A stretch of DNA of 64,000 nucleotides from Epiperipatus broadwayi. Its lineage: Eukaryota; Onychophora; Udeonychophora; Euonychophora; Peripatidae. Positions 50,020-61,914 of this stretch are shown in pieces. Position 1 is the stretch's first letter; each line of letters starts with the position of its first letter. The stretch lies in contig JAQFVV010000559.1 of NCBI GenBank assembly GCA_028023455.1, forward strand, positions 124,001 through 188,000. Direction: 5' to 3'. The notes under the pieces are model-generated. The model searched no databases, was not told where the DNA came from, and saw only the letters and a list, made by a program, of their open reading frames with translations. The position numbers and the translations under genes are program-made.

Positions 50020-50467
50020 CATTATCTTGAAAACTCTATCCTCAAATTTTTATTTTGTTATTTCTGAGGTTATAGCCAGGCGTTTGAAGAATTTTCTGGA
50101 GCAATTCAGCAAAAACATCCCAATATCATCATCGAAGGTGATAATTTCCCACCATCATCATTTAAAATGTGTACATCTCAGTTTTTAGAAGTATTTCAAT
50201 TACTGTCGATTGTTATAATTGTTAGTGGCCAAAATCCTTTTGCTATTTTAGGAATGGTAACACCTGGTTTTTATAATAGTGCAATGCAGAACAAAATCTA
50301 TTTGTGTAGGATGGTATTTTCTTTTAAGCAATGCCATTGAAAGTCAGCTAATTTCTGCAGGTGCTTTTGAAATATTTTTTAACGATGTTCCTATACGGCC
50401 CAAAATGGAAGCAGATAGAATTCTTTCACCCCAAGAATTATTTCTGATTTTAGATAATAACGTTTGA
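50020..50467 (+). pseudogene. SELENOT: Selenoprotein T homologue with in-frame UGA and one frameshift
   Basis: Selenoprotein T is an ER thioredoxin-like oxidoreductase with a Cys-x-x-Sec active site. Here HYLENSILKFLFCYF is followed by TGA at 50065-50067 and GYSQAFEEFSGAIQQ, so Cys is at 50056-50058 and Sec would be encoded by TGA. The frame continues through KHPNIIIEGDNFPP, the hydrophobic segment FLEVFQLLSIVIIV, SGQNPFAILGM and NKIYLCRMVF, to TGA at 50338. A one-base gain in TTTTCTTTT (50317-50325) shifts the match to the next frame, LLSNAIESQLISAGAFEIFF, NDVPIRPKMEADRILSPQEL, ending at TGA 50465-50467, the usual C-terminal region. The N-terminal signal region is not recognisable. The absence of introns suggests a retrocopy, or one exon set fused, within the GABA-B-like intron on the same strand. 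The open frames on both sides of the shift suggest recent origin, selection, or an assembly error. I see no SECIS element downstream. Confidence 0.85.
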
Positions 50468-50586
50468 TTTAGTAGCACTTCTTCGTTTCATTTCAGTCTA
50501 CTAATTCACTATTTAAATTGTGTTGCCAAAGCGAAAATTCTAATTCAGGAAAATTAACTGTCGAATGTCTGCTTTGTTTCCCCGCT

Positions 50587-50592
50587 AATAAA
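50587..50592 (+). promoter_or_regulatory. Possible poly(A) signal after selenoprotein T copy
   Basis: AATAAA 120 bp after the stop. No A-tract follows that would mark the end of a retrocopy. Confidence 0.3.
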
Positions 50593-51052
50593 AGTTTTGA
50601 CTGAAAGTATTTGTTTATATTGATTTAAACTGAATATTCTAAGGAAAATGAGTAGCTTCTTTCCTTTTATTTTCTTTAAAAGCAATTACTACAAATGGTG
50701 GGATAATTGTTTGGAATTGGATTTTTTCCTTTGGTACAAAATTGTGAATTTTTTCTCATCTTATCAGATTCAAGGAAAGAAGAAATTCTGCAGAATCCAG
50801 ACCTATCCTACGGATAGATTTTGATAAATAATTAATTTAATTCATTATTCTGTAAGTATGCATATATAGATATACACATGTGTGCATATAGATATATGTT
50901 TGTAAATCATATACATTGTCTATTTGCAAATGCTCATATATATATAGCGTACACATGCACACACATATATACATAGGTAGAAGTTTATTAAATGAACAAT
51001 ATTTATAATTGTTGTCAGAATATATACTTTTTACAGTTTTTTTTTTTAACTA

Positions 51053-51148
51053 TCTTTTTTTTTTCCATATGTCAAATGCGTTGACCGGGAAGCGAATCCG
51101 GGCCAACTGCTTGGAAGGCAGCTATGCTAACCGCTAGTCCATCCACGC
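51053..51148 (-). mobile_element. tRNA-Gly(TCC)-headed SINE
   Basis: Complement of 51077-51148 is a 72-base tRNA-Gly(TCC)-like sequence: a GCGTGGA/TCAACGC acceptor stem with one mismatch, D-arm TAGCGGTTAGCA, anticodon loop CTTCCAA, and T-arm CCGGATTCGCTTCCCGG. It runs directly into TTTGACATATGG and an A-run (T-run on the + strand). The appended tail and A-run mark a SINE, not a cellular tRNA gene. The body is as short as that of the SINE at 27091 and shares its tail. Confidence 0.85.
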
Positions 51149-53149
51149 TCGACTAAAGCATCTATTTTTATACTAACATAACAATTTATTAGAACGAAAT
51201 AGTAATGTAAAAAAGCTAATGGATGAATTATTATTATTTTACTAATAATAACTATAAACTAAATAATTCAATAATTATAAACAAATTTATTTAAGCAATT
51301 CCTCAAATTTTCTACGATACTGTGGAGAATTATCCTATAAAAATATTTACACTTCGCAGACCATTTCAACATTTATAATTTACTGCCAATACTTTAATAT
51401 AAACAGTAGTTTTAAATTAAAAGCACAAGGTAACTCCTTTCATAGATTTAAATCCTTGGAAACACTTAATATAATGATTTAAAAAAAATTAATAAGCACA
51501 TTTAGTAATCATATCCTAGATTGTATAGTTAACACAGTTAATCTATTTTTAGAATGTCTGCCGATCTATTTCTGATGTTATCATATTTTTAAATGGTGAC
51601 ATTTATAATCCTAAATGCATTCTGCAATGAGAGCATTTTAATTCTTTAAAAAAACACTTGTAGACTGAAAGCCTTATGGTTGGCATTTGTCACATATTTT
51701 AAAAGGCATTAAATTACTAATCCTTTGTTTTAAATAGTCTTCATTTATTTTTCTATATAGTTTAGGCCATTTTAATAATTTATAAGACTTAGCTAATAAA
51801 TAATAATCCATAGACAAATTAACTTCATTGATTTTCATTACCAATTAAGCATTTTTTCCAAACTGAAAATTTGTGCATGGATTTAAACTTAATTATATAA
51901 AGTTTTAATTTCTAGTAATCCACAATGAGGTAATCCATAGTTTGTAAACAAGTTATTTAACCTTCATTTTGAAAGAAGAGACAAATTATTTGATTGATGT
52001 TTATACAAGCATCCTATAAGCAATTTTCCAAAATTTTATTAATAGTTGAAAATAGTAAATTGGATTTTTTTAAAAATAATATTTAGTAATAATCGTTGTT
52101 GTTGTTTATTTCTATTAGTTTGAAAAGATTCACTTTCCCAGCTAACAAAAATGGCCAGAGTGAGTTTATCAGCTCAGTTATTTTGCAGATAATATAAAAA
52201 TGCTGTTTTAAAAGTTTACTGGATTTTAAATGCACTAGAGTTTTTCAAAAACTGACTGAATTTTTTCCAAGAGATTATATTTATAGTCTCTGGTCAGCTA
52301 GCATTTTAATTAATCATCATTCTTTTAGCTTTTCTGGGAAGAATTTGTTCATTGCCATGGTAATACAGACCAGTAGCTGATAAAAATTGTTTGGTTTTAT
52401 TGTGAGTGGTAAATTTTCCAGACATTGGATATAATCATCATCATCATCATCATAATAATAATAATCATCATCATCTAATGGAGTATCTTAATTTGAATTA
52501 TTTTAATAAAAAAATTCTACAATCATTTATTTTTAACAATTAAATAATTTTATCATGTCTCTTTAAAGTTCTTTACTTTATTAAATTTATTTAATAAATA
52601 CCTTTTAAGTGAAATGTAATTTTATATTCATCAATTTTAAAATTGATGAAATTTTAGAATATATAGAAATTATATCCATGCACACATAAGCTTATTATCT
52701 TAGCTAATGTAATCTAATTTGTAACAATCATAATATGATTATTGTAGAACTGTTCCAATTTTTCTGTTTTATTATGTTTGATTTAGTGTATCATATTCAG
52801 TATATCTTTTCTCAATATCAATTTTTTTGTATGTTTTTATATTTGTACATAAAAATCCATTGCACTTTTAAAAAATAAAATAAAACACAAATGCACATAT
52901 TTTATATATGCATTGATCAATAAAATCTGCTCAGAAGATATCTTTAAATATTTTCTAAAATATATATTCTTTTAGGCAGTACTATGAGATATTTCATTTT
53001 TGATCATATTATCTGCTATCTGACAAATAATAGTGGTGGATTTATTTCATTTAACTAATAAAGAAAGCTAATAATTTTTTTTTACAATACTTGGTTATAT
53101 TAATTAATTATGATAGTAAATATAAGTTTATAATATATATATATGTATA
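51149..53149. other. AT-rich intronic DNA
   Basis: Nothing recognised apart from a short (ATC)n/(AAT)n patch at 52432-52470. Confidence 0.5.
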
Positions 53150-53530
53150 TATTTAGAAGGGATTTGAATGAGACTTTCAAGCTCCCTACAGCTATCTACT
53201 CCATTATATACAACTGATACACATGACCACATACATGTGAAAAAGATAAATGATCTCCAATATATATATATATATATTTTATGCTGAACCAACCCTCATC
53301 ACTTGGCTCAGATTATCTTCTCTCACATATATATATAATCAATCCTCGGTCTTTAATGGACAGACTTCAATCCTTTCCACTCTCAAATTCTGCAACCATC
53401 TATATGATTGAAAGTCTGATGATGGAATGCTCAAAGCTCTTGTTGATGCCAATATTGTATCATACCCATGTTAAATTTAAGTCACTCTGATCTCTCACAT
53501 ATAGGACTTTAATGTGTCCATTAAATACAG
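53150..53530 (-). repeat. Dispersed repeat family, reverse copy
   Basis: AGGGATTTGAATGAGACTTTCAAG, ACATACATGTGAAAAAGATA and CACTTGGCTCAGATTATC, then an inner segment with GATGGAATGCTCAAAGCTCT and TCTCTCACATATAGGAC. It is the complement of the forward form. Short frames across it are shared by DNA homology among copies and are not genes. Confidence 0.85.
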
Positions 53531-53554
53531 TATCCTGGTATTTAAATATTATAT

Positions 53555-53587
<33 letters not shown>

Positions 53588-53608
53588 TAGATAGATAGAT
53601 AGATAGAT
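53555..53608. repeat. (GACA)n(GATA)n microsatellite
   Basis: GACA units followed by GATA units: the complement-type partner of the CTGT/CTAT array at 4522. Confidence 0.97.
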
Positions 53609-53930
53609 TAAATCATAAATTGCCAATTAATAGGTGGTTTATAAATACATATCACATAATAACAGCCAAAGGTTAATTAAACTATAAAATTTATAATCTA
53701 TTGTCAAGATAATCTCTACAGATAAAAGTTGAATTTCTCCTTTGAAGATTTTTCTTTCATAATCTGGAGTCAAAGACACATCTTTTAACTTATAGTGATT
53801 GCCTTAACAACAGATTGTAGATTCTATGATTGAATTAAGCATTAACTGTTATGTAATTAATATACATGCATATATATAATCTTTAAATACATGTATATTG
53901 TCTATGCTGAACTTAATGTAATTGAAGGGA

Positions 53931-55175
53931 CTTAGACTTTCCATCTCCCTACAACTATCCATTCCATCTTATACAACTGATGCATATGACCACATACATG
54001 TGAAAAAGATTAATGATCAATATACATATTTTGTGTTGAACTAGCAGTCCCAATCACCATTTCCCCCACACACACATATATATATACACACAATCAAGGC
54101 TCAGTTTATATCAAGACAGCAAATCTTAATGAACAAGCTTGAATCTACACTACCATCCTCTTCTTTAGCCATCCATTTCATCGAAAAACTGATATGGAAT
54201 GCTCAAAGCCCTTGTTGATGCCAATATTATTATCATATCTATGTTGAGTTTAAGTCACTCTGACTTCTCACATATAAAACCTTAATCTGTCCATTTAATA
54301 CACAGGAAAGAAATGGGCAGAGTGAAGGATAAATATGTAATATTTATATATATGTATATTATCTATACTGAATATAATGCAATTAGAAGGGACTTAAACT
54401 CAGATTTTCAAGCTCCCTACAGCTATCCATTTTATCTGATACACATGACCATATACATATGAAAAAATAAATGATCTCCAATATATGCATTTCTTGCTGA
54501 ATTAGCACTCACCAGTTGGTCCAGATCACCATCTGCCCATGCACACACACATATACATACAATCAGTGCTTAGTTGACAAGTGTTGGTTCAGGAGAAAAT
54601 ATGTATATTGGGAGATCATTTATCTTTTTTACATGTATGTGGTCATGTGTATCAGTTGCATAAGATGAAATTGATAACTATAGGGTGTTTGAAAATCTGA
54701 GTTCAAGTTCTTTCTAATTACATTAAATTCAGTGCAGACAATATATATATTATATTTAGCCTATATTCTGCCCATCTCTCTTCTGGGTATTTAAATAAAT
54801 AGATTAAGGATCTATATGTGAAGGATCTGAGTGACCTAAAGTCAATATGGATATGATAATAATATTAACATCAACAAGGGTTTTGAGCATTCTATCATCG
54901 GATTTTCAATGAAATGGATGGCTGAAGAGTTGGAGGTGGTATATATTGAAGTTTGTCCATTTGAAAATTTGCTATTGTAATATAAACTGAACATTGATTA
55001 TATATATATATAGGAGATTGTTATCTGGACCAACTGATGAGTGCTGGAATAACACGAAATATGTATACTGGAAATTATTTAATATTTTCACACTTATATG
55101 GTCATGTGTATTAGTTGTGTGAGATAGAGTGGATAGCTGTAGGGTGCTTAAAAGTCTGAGTTGAAGCTCCGTCTA
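53931..55175. repeat. Nested palindromic cluster of the dispersed repeat
   Basis: The order is reverse copy (53931-54305), reverse copy joined head to head with a forward copy (54360-54575 / 54576-54745), then a forward copy (about 54800-55175). The arrangement is therefore -,-,+,+ around a centre near 54575. Marker blocks are CAACTGATGAGTGCTGG and its complement, CATACATGTGAAAAAGAT and its complement, and GAGTTCAA.TC at the ends. Confidence 0.82.
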
Positions 55176-57175
55176 TTACATATACGCACAAATATATATA
55201 TATATTCCATTATAATACTCTGCCATTTCTAAATATTAATAAAAAAATTACTAAAACATAATTTAAATATAAACTTAATAAGATTTAATGTATTAAGTAC
55301 ACTTTCAACCATGAATATGTCATAAAAGTGTTGAACGTATACTTACTCCAATAAATGTTACTAAATTTATATTTAAACTGTTTTAATATTTTTTCATATA
55401 TATATATAACAATACAAATAATAAACATAACGGTAATTATCTATTATATACAGACTGTAATAGTTAATTACCGTTATATTTATTATTTTTATTATTATTA
55501 CTACAATAATGTTTAATTAAGGACATTTTATTTGTACATATATACCATAAATAAAACTGTTTAAATAGTCCAGTAAGGAAAAAAACTTATCAGCATTTCT
55601 CTGTAAAAGATCATTAAAGTAGATAATATTCAACAAACTAAACTAATATCTGATGTGAGATTTATATATTTACTTTCTTCCTATACCAACTGGATCTAAG
55701 AATAGCTAGATACAAATATAATAAAACAGAATCACTAGAGATGAAAATGATCATGCCTTTATGATTCATCAAGACATAAAGCTGAAAGGGATAAAAAAAG
55801 AAAATGATAAAAAAATTATTGTGTGTATGCATGAATGTACTACATAAATTTTAAGTATAGATATTTAAATTTATTTATTTAAAACAGTTCTTAAAAATTG
55901 TTGAAAGATAATAACATTGTAAACATCTTATAACACTACAAAATATGTTGTTGAGTACAATTGGTTGTATTTAACAGTTTCAGTTAAGACATATAAGAAG
56001 AGGTTTGTCTACCAGCAGAGGGCAACTACATTGGGCTGAAACTTAATATTCATGAAACTTACAACATTAAATCATAAGTCATGATAAAAGAAAAAAGACG
56101 ATTAAAGAAGAGTTGACCAAGATACAGCATTGATAAATCTTTATAAATCTATGATTAAACTCTACTGCAAATAAGAAGGATGCTTTCATTAACCTATACT
56201 GAAATACAACTTGATAAAAAACTACTTACTGAAGTGAATGCAAAGTTGCTTTTTCTCAATTATTTTTGTCTACAAATTGAACTAGCAATTACGTCTATTT
56301 AAACAATGTCAAAAATATCTACATAAAATTACTTGAGTTATATTGTCTTTTAAAAGAGAACTATAGACATTTTCCAGAAGCGAAATCTATTTTTTTTATA
56401 TATAAATTAATAACTATAACAAAGTCAAAGATTACTCTTTGAAAGATAAAGAAAAAAAATTTATCCTAGATTTGAATTTAAAATAATTCATTGTAAAACT
56501 TGTCATTCAATTAATTGATTCATTTATTTTATTTTTTCACTATATGTAAATTATAAGTTTGTTTTATTTATCAATTCAACTTGTCTACTACTAATGTTTG
56601 TAATATATAAGAAGTCTATTTTCAATTACTAACGAAGCTTTAGGTCATAAATCAAAAAATATCTACACTAAGAGAAGAATGTTAGTAAGTTAATTAATAT
56701 GTTTTTTTGTGATTGTAAGACTCTAGCATATTTATAATAAAATAAAATTTCCATAATCTTTAAATGGAGATGTAATTATTATTTTTATTTTTTTTCTCCA
56801 AATTGTTGGATAACGGTTTAAATACCAAATTTCAAATATTATTTTATTATGTTTTGGGTCTATCATAAACATCACAGTGACCTTATACTTTCTATGTTCC
56901 AGACCTCCATAATGTAGTAATGAGTATTGTATGAGGTCATTGAGAAAAACACATAAAAATTAATTCAGTAACTATGGAATAAATAATATTTCTTCCTAAA
57001 TTTATTAGTCTTCCAGGAAAAACACTTTATTGCAGTTAAATGCCATCACTATCAGTGCACAACATAATAGTGACTCAGGTAATAATAGAATATTAACTCC
57101 TCATTTAATAGAATATTAATTCCTTATTTACCACATTCTTATCTTTTAACTAAATTCGCTTCCTCATCAGGGATA
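55176..57175. other. AT-rich intronic DNA
   Basis: No gene recognised. AACGGTAATTATCTATTATA near 55428 and its complement near 55462 (TAGTTAATTACCGTTATA) form a short inverted repeat. Confidence 0.5.
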
Positions 57176-57269
57176 GTTTTTTTTTTCATGTGTCAAATGC
57201 ATTGACCGGGAAGCAACCCTGGGCCAGCTGCTTAGAAGGCAGCTATGCTAACCACTAGGCTACCAACTT
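57176..57269 (-). mobile_element. tRNA-Gly-headed SINE, second copy
   Basis: The complement matches the SINE at 51053: GCATAGCTGCCTTCTAAGCAG, GGGTTGCTTCCCGGTCAATGC, tail ATTTGACACATG and an A-run. The anticodon is mutated to TCT and the acceptor stem is poorer, so this copy is older. Confidence 0.8.
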
Positions 57270-57939
57270 ATTTCATAATTTAGTAGCTTGAAGAAAGACT
57301 TGTTATATATTTTCTGGTCTATTATATCATATCTATAAAGATTTACTAGAAATTTTTATAATCCATATTTACACAGGGTTATTTGAATGATAAAATTCTG
57401 CTGCACTGGAAATAAATTTGGCTAAAATTATAACATTTATATCTAGTAATTATTTTTCTGTGCCAATATGCATACATTTTTTCGTGCCAATATGCATACA
57501 TACTTGTGCACAATTTATACCTATAGAGTATATTATTTTAAGTAATCAGTAAATTTTACAAGCACAGTGGTTAGATTGTAATTAACAGCGATATTAAAAC
57601 TGAAAGGATACTCTCGCCCCAACCACAAGATACTTTGAGAAAATAAAATCAATATAAATAGAAAATATTTTTAGATAAAGTTAAATCTGCAACTAAAGGG
57701 CAGTAATTGATCAAACTAATTCTGCAGACTAAAAAAAAAAAGAGTAGTAAACTGTTCAAACTACTCTTAATCCAACATATGAACTCTTTTAATTCATATT
57801 CAAACCCTTATGTATGAGTTAGAAGTGGGACACTATATCTACAAGTGTTGAGAAACAAAATATAACTTTTCTTAGTTTCCATCTGACATAAAGATTCTAC
57901 CAGCCACAAGTCTATAATTCATCCTTCACTATATTTCAA
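57270..57939. other. AT-rich intronic DNA
   Basis: Nothing recognised apart from a 15-bp local duplication (GTGCCAATATGCATACAT) near 57460-57505. Confidence 0.5.
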
Positions 57940-59620
57940 GCAACTGATACACATGACCACATACATGTGAAAAAGATAAATCCAAATTTATATTATTTCA
58001 TGCTGAGCCAGCACTCATTAGTTGGACCAGATCATAATCACTCACATGTATATACAATCAGATCTCAGTCTATATTAAAATAGCAATTTCTTAAACTTTT
58101 ATGGTCATCCTTTCATTGAATAGAATGCTTTGTGGATTTAATAATATAATCACATCCATGTAGACACACCCCAATTTAACATCTCATATTATAAGACCAC
58201 TATGTATCCATTTATATTAATAGAAGAGGAATGGACCGGACTTATACTATAATGTAACCTATTTCTAAGACAATATATAACTAACCTATTCAATTAGTGT
58301 ACTGAAGGTTTACTATAGTAAATAGAGGGATTTGAACCTAGGATTTTCAGTCTATTTTCATCTTCTCGACTTTCAAGTAACTGATATGCATAGTCACACA
58401 CATGTGAAAAAGATAAATGATATCTAATATAGATATTTTTTGCTAAACCAGCACTCATAAGTTGGCCAGATCATAATCTTTCACACATATATATAATCAT
58501 TACCCAGCATATATTAAGATAGCAATTTCTTAGACATTAATGGGCAGGCTACAATCTTCTCATCCTGTTTCTTGAGGTAGAGTGGAGGATGGACGTTCCT
58601 ATGTTCAAAACCTCTGTTTACTAGAGTCAAAATTTAGTATATTTAATAAATAGGTTAATTACACATTGCCTTGAAAATAGGTTACAACAATGTGTTAATT
58701 CAGCCCAGCCCCATCCCATTAATATAAATGAATATGTAAGGGTTCGATAAGATGAGTTAGATTGTAATATTGTCTACATGGTCATGACTATATCATCAAA
58801 TCCATCAAGAGCTTTAGGCATTCAATCATTGATTTTTAATAAAATGAATGGTTGAACTATTAGAAGGATGAAAATATTGAAGCATGTTTATTAAAGTTTA
58901 AGTAATTGCTATCTTATTATAAGATGAACAGTGATTGGGTGTATTTGTGTGAGATTATGATTTGGCTAAACTGATGAATGCTGGTTCAGCATGAAATATG
59001 TATATTGGAGATTATTTATCTTTTTTTACATATATGTGGTCTTATGTAATGGTTGTTTGAGATGGAGTGGAGGATGAATGTAGACTAAAATTTCTAGGTT
59101 CAAATCCCTCTATTTATTATAGTAAACATTTAGTATACTGAATGAGTAGGTTAATTATATATTGCTTGAAAATAGATTACATCATAAAAGAAGTTCAGTC
59201 CATCCTTCTTCTATAAATATAAATGGATATATAATGGTCTGACAACATGAGGGGTTAGATTGACATAAACATCTACGTGTGTATAATATCAAATCCACCA
59301 AAAACTTTGAGCATTCCATTATTGATTTCTCAATGAAATGGATGGTTGAATTGTTAGAAGGATGAGAAGATTGAAATCTGACCATGAAAGTTTAAGTTAT
59401 TGCTATTGTAATATAAGCCGAGTGCTTATTGTATATATGTGCAAGAGATTATCATCTGGTCCAAATAATGAGTGCCGAAATTCAGCACAAAATACATAAT
59501 TGGAGAACATTTATCTTTTTCATCTGTATATGGTCATATTGAAATGGAATGGAGTATTAATATCGACTGAAGAAACAATTTTTTCTAAACATTTAATATA
59601 TATATAAAATTATTTTATTT
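57940..59620. repeat. Second nested inverted cluster of the dispersed repeat
   Basis: Reverse copies at about 57940-58240 and 58245-58560 face forward copies at about 58700-59190 and 59200-59580, with a partial forward end at 58570-58690. GATTTGAACCTAGGATTTTC (58330) pairs with the complement near 59085, and the AT-rich sequence before it pairs with 59110-59180. Copies are more diverged than those at 54 kb. Confidence 0.78.
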
Positions 59621-59699
59621 AAGTTTTTAGTATTGGCACAGAAAATGAAAATGTAAAACCATATTGAATTTTAAATTGGCTGGACACTTATAGTTGATA

Positions 59700-60262
59700 T
59701 ATATACGGCCTTTCAGAAAAAATGCAGAGCCCAGAGCAACTAATATTTTAGAGGCCCTTCAAAGTTTAAAATAATGCGGGGAGTGAGAGATAAAAAAATG
59801 AAAGTTTTTACATATAGGGCTAAAAACAAAACTCCCGATCTATTAGTTACAAGTTGCAGAAATGAGCAAGCAGACCAGATTTAGATAGCACTTAGATAGG
59901 GTATATTCACTCTAGAACTGTTAGTATTATAAAACACTGTTAACACAGAACTGACAGACAGGGGGCTGAGACTATTAGTTCTTCCAGTTACTGAGCACTC
60001 CAGTCCCTTTTGTTATAGAGTCATCAAATTGGCACCTCATCCCTAAACTGGCTTACATTCTCGACATCTACCTGCTTGAAAAGTTTTTTCTCGAATATTT
60101 TTTTGGGAATTTAACTGTAAAATTAAGGCTATTCTACAAGCCATGACATCACTTTGTTTTCTCCTATATTTTTGTTATTTATTGAGTTGCCAAGTTAGGT
60201 CCCCTAATATTGTGAGGTCCAGAGCAGTTTCCCCTCCTTCCCTTCCTCCGATTAACCCTGTA
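59700..60262. other. GC-richer segment of unknown nature
   Basis: Less AT-rich than its surroundings, with no ORF of note. TATATACGGCCTTTCAG at the left and the complement TATATACAGGGTTAATC at the right could be very degraded inverted ends. CCAGAGCA occurs near both ends in direct orientation. Probably an old transposon, unassigned. Confidence 0.4.
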
Positions 60263-60289
60263 TATATATTATTATGGGACAAGGAAATT

Positions 60290-60480
60290 TATGAGGTTTA
60301 AACCATCAGGTATCTGAGAAATTGTTTGTTTATCCTCAACTGATGATTACTGGTTTAGCATGAAATATGCAGATATTAGTGATTATTTATCTTTTTTACC
60401 TATATGTATTCAAGTGTATCGGTGTTATGAGATGCAGTGGTGGGTCGTTTGAAAGTCTGTGCTCATATACCCTATATATT
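60290..60480 (+). repeat. Dispersed repeat family, partial forward copy
   Basis: CTCAACTGATGATTACTGGTTTAGCATGAAATATGC through GAAAGTCTGTGCTCATATAC. It shares its 3' variant with the copy at 48100-48520. Confidence 0.78.
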
Positions 60481-60699
60481 ACATATATTGATACAGGTAT
60501 ATAATAAGCCTGTATTTTAGTTATTTACTATTAGGCAAATTTTTACATGTTTTTAAACTATAAAAATGTTTAAATTTTAAGGATTTAATGTAAGATTAAT
60601 ATTTTGCATTGAAAAAATTGAATTTTCTGGTAAAAATATTTTAAAAGAGTACAAATAATAAGTATCACTGACTTCAAAGTTTTCAAAAATTGAAATGTT

Positions 60700-61010
60700 T
60701 CAAAAGCAATCCATCATCAGATGTTCTATGGTATGGATGTCTGAAGAGTTGGAAGTTGGAGAAGATTGAAGTCTGTCCATTAAAGATTGAAGATTTGCTA
60801 TCTTAATATAAAACTGAGTATTGATTATATATGTGCGTGGAAGATAATGATCTGAACCAACTGATAAGTGCTGGTTCAGCACAAAATATGTATATTGGAG
60901 ATCATTTATCTTTTTCACATGTATGTGGTCATGTGTGTTGATTATACAAGATGGAGTGGATAGCTGAAGGAAGTTTGAAATTCTGATTTCAAATCCTTTT
61001 TAATAAGAAT
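60700..61010 (+). repeat. Dispersed repeat family, forward copy
   Basis: CAATCCATCATCAGATG, CTGAAGAGTTGGAAGTTGG, CTGAACCAACTGATAAGTGC, CACATGTATGTGGTCATGTG and an end at TTCAAATCC.TTTTAAT. The - strand frame here is a by-product. Confidence 0.82.
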
Positions 61011-61401
61011 GCTTAATTGTATGCATTTCATCTGAATGGTTATATATAGACTTGCGAACGACAAATAAATGTTAAAAAAATTGAAGCATTCATAAATCCC
61101 TTGACTTATCAATGCCAATATAAAATTTATTATTATTCAAAACATTTATCTGTACAAAATAAATTATTTTTCACCTGGAAGCATATTCGTGAATTATTAT
61201 TTACAGTAACAGATTTAAAGTTTATATCTGTGCTAGAGATAATCTCTAGTTTAGAAAATGATTACTAATAATCATTATTGTATTTATCTGAGGTGAATAG
61301 TATCAAAATAAATGCAATAATTAAATTTACTGAATATTTTTTTTTGTAAAGAATTCTGTATATATACACACATACATTTTATCAAAGTATTAAGATATAT
61401 A

Positions 61402-61772
61402 AAACAATGAGGATTGCCAATTTCTCAACAAGCTTTGTGATAAATGCTTAGCCAGAGTCAGCATTTAAAATATCTCTGTCAGGACCCCTCCCCCCAAATC
61501 CCTGACCATGGTTTTGTGCTTTGGCACTCCTCAGAGAGATGCCAGGGTAGGTTCAGACACTAGATCTAAAAATACCAACCCAAAGCCAAGCACTTATCTA
61601 AAAGTTATCTATTGAATGAAAAATCTGAAATTTTCAGACACCTATATGTCTTCAAACACCATGGTCAGGGATTTGGGAGGGGGAGGGGTTCCTGACAGAG
61701 ATATTTTAAGTGCTGGCTCTAACTAAGCAATTATCACAAAGCTTGTTGTGGAATTGGCAATCCTCATTGTTT
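61402..61772. mobile_element. MITE with ~112-bp terminal inverted repeats
   Basis: AAACAATGAGGATTGCCAAT at 61402 and its complement ending at 61772 continue as inverted arms to about 61513 and from about 61655. The pairing runs through CAAGCTTTGTGATAA, AAATATCTCTGTCAGGA and CAAATCCCTGACCATGG. No ORF inside. It lies 142 bp before GABA-B-like exon 3. Confidence 0.88.
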
Positions 61773-61914
61773 ATAACTTACAAGCTTAAGAGAATAGGGT
61801 CATGTGATCTATGACTTTTATTTTGACTATTAAGATATATCTTTCTTATATTAATTTTTAAAATATTTTAGCTAATTCAATTTTTAATATTTAATTTTTT
61901 TTTTACTATCTTAG

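Noticed and set aside
50648-50800. ATGA at 50648 as the core of a SECIS element
   Set aside because: The only good pairing partner (AAGGAAAGAAG near 50775) is over 100 bases away and no GA/AA core is correctly placed.
51077-51148. Functional tRNA-Gly gene
   Set aside because: An acceptor mismatch, a changed T-loop and an attached SINE tail plus A-run; a second decayed copy shares the tail.
53281-60918. Several similar 66-72 codon ORFs sharing LMDRLQS-like peptides
   Set aside because: The similarity is DNA homology within the dispersed repeat family; frames differ in strand and are not maintained.
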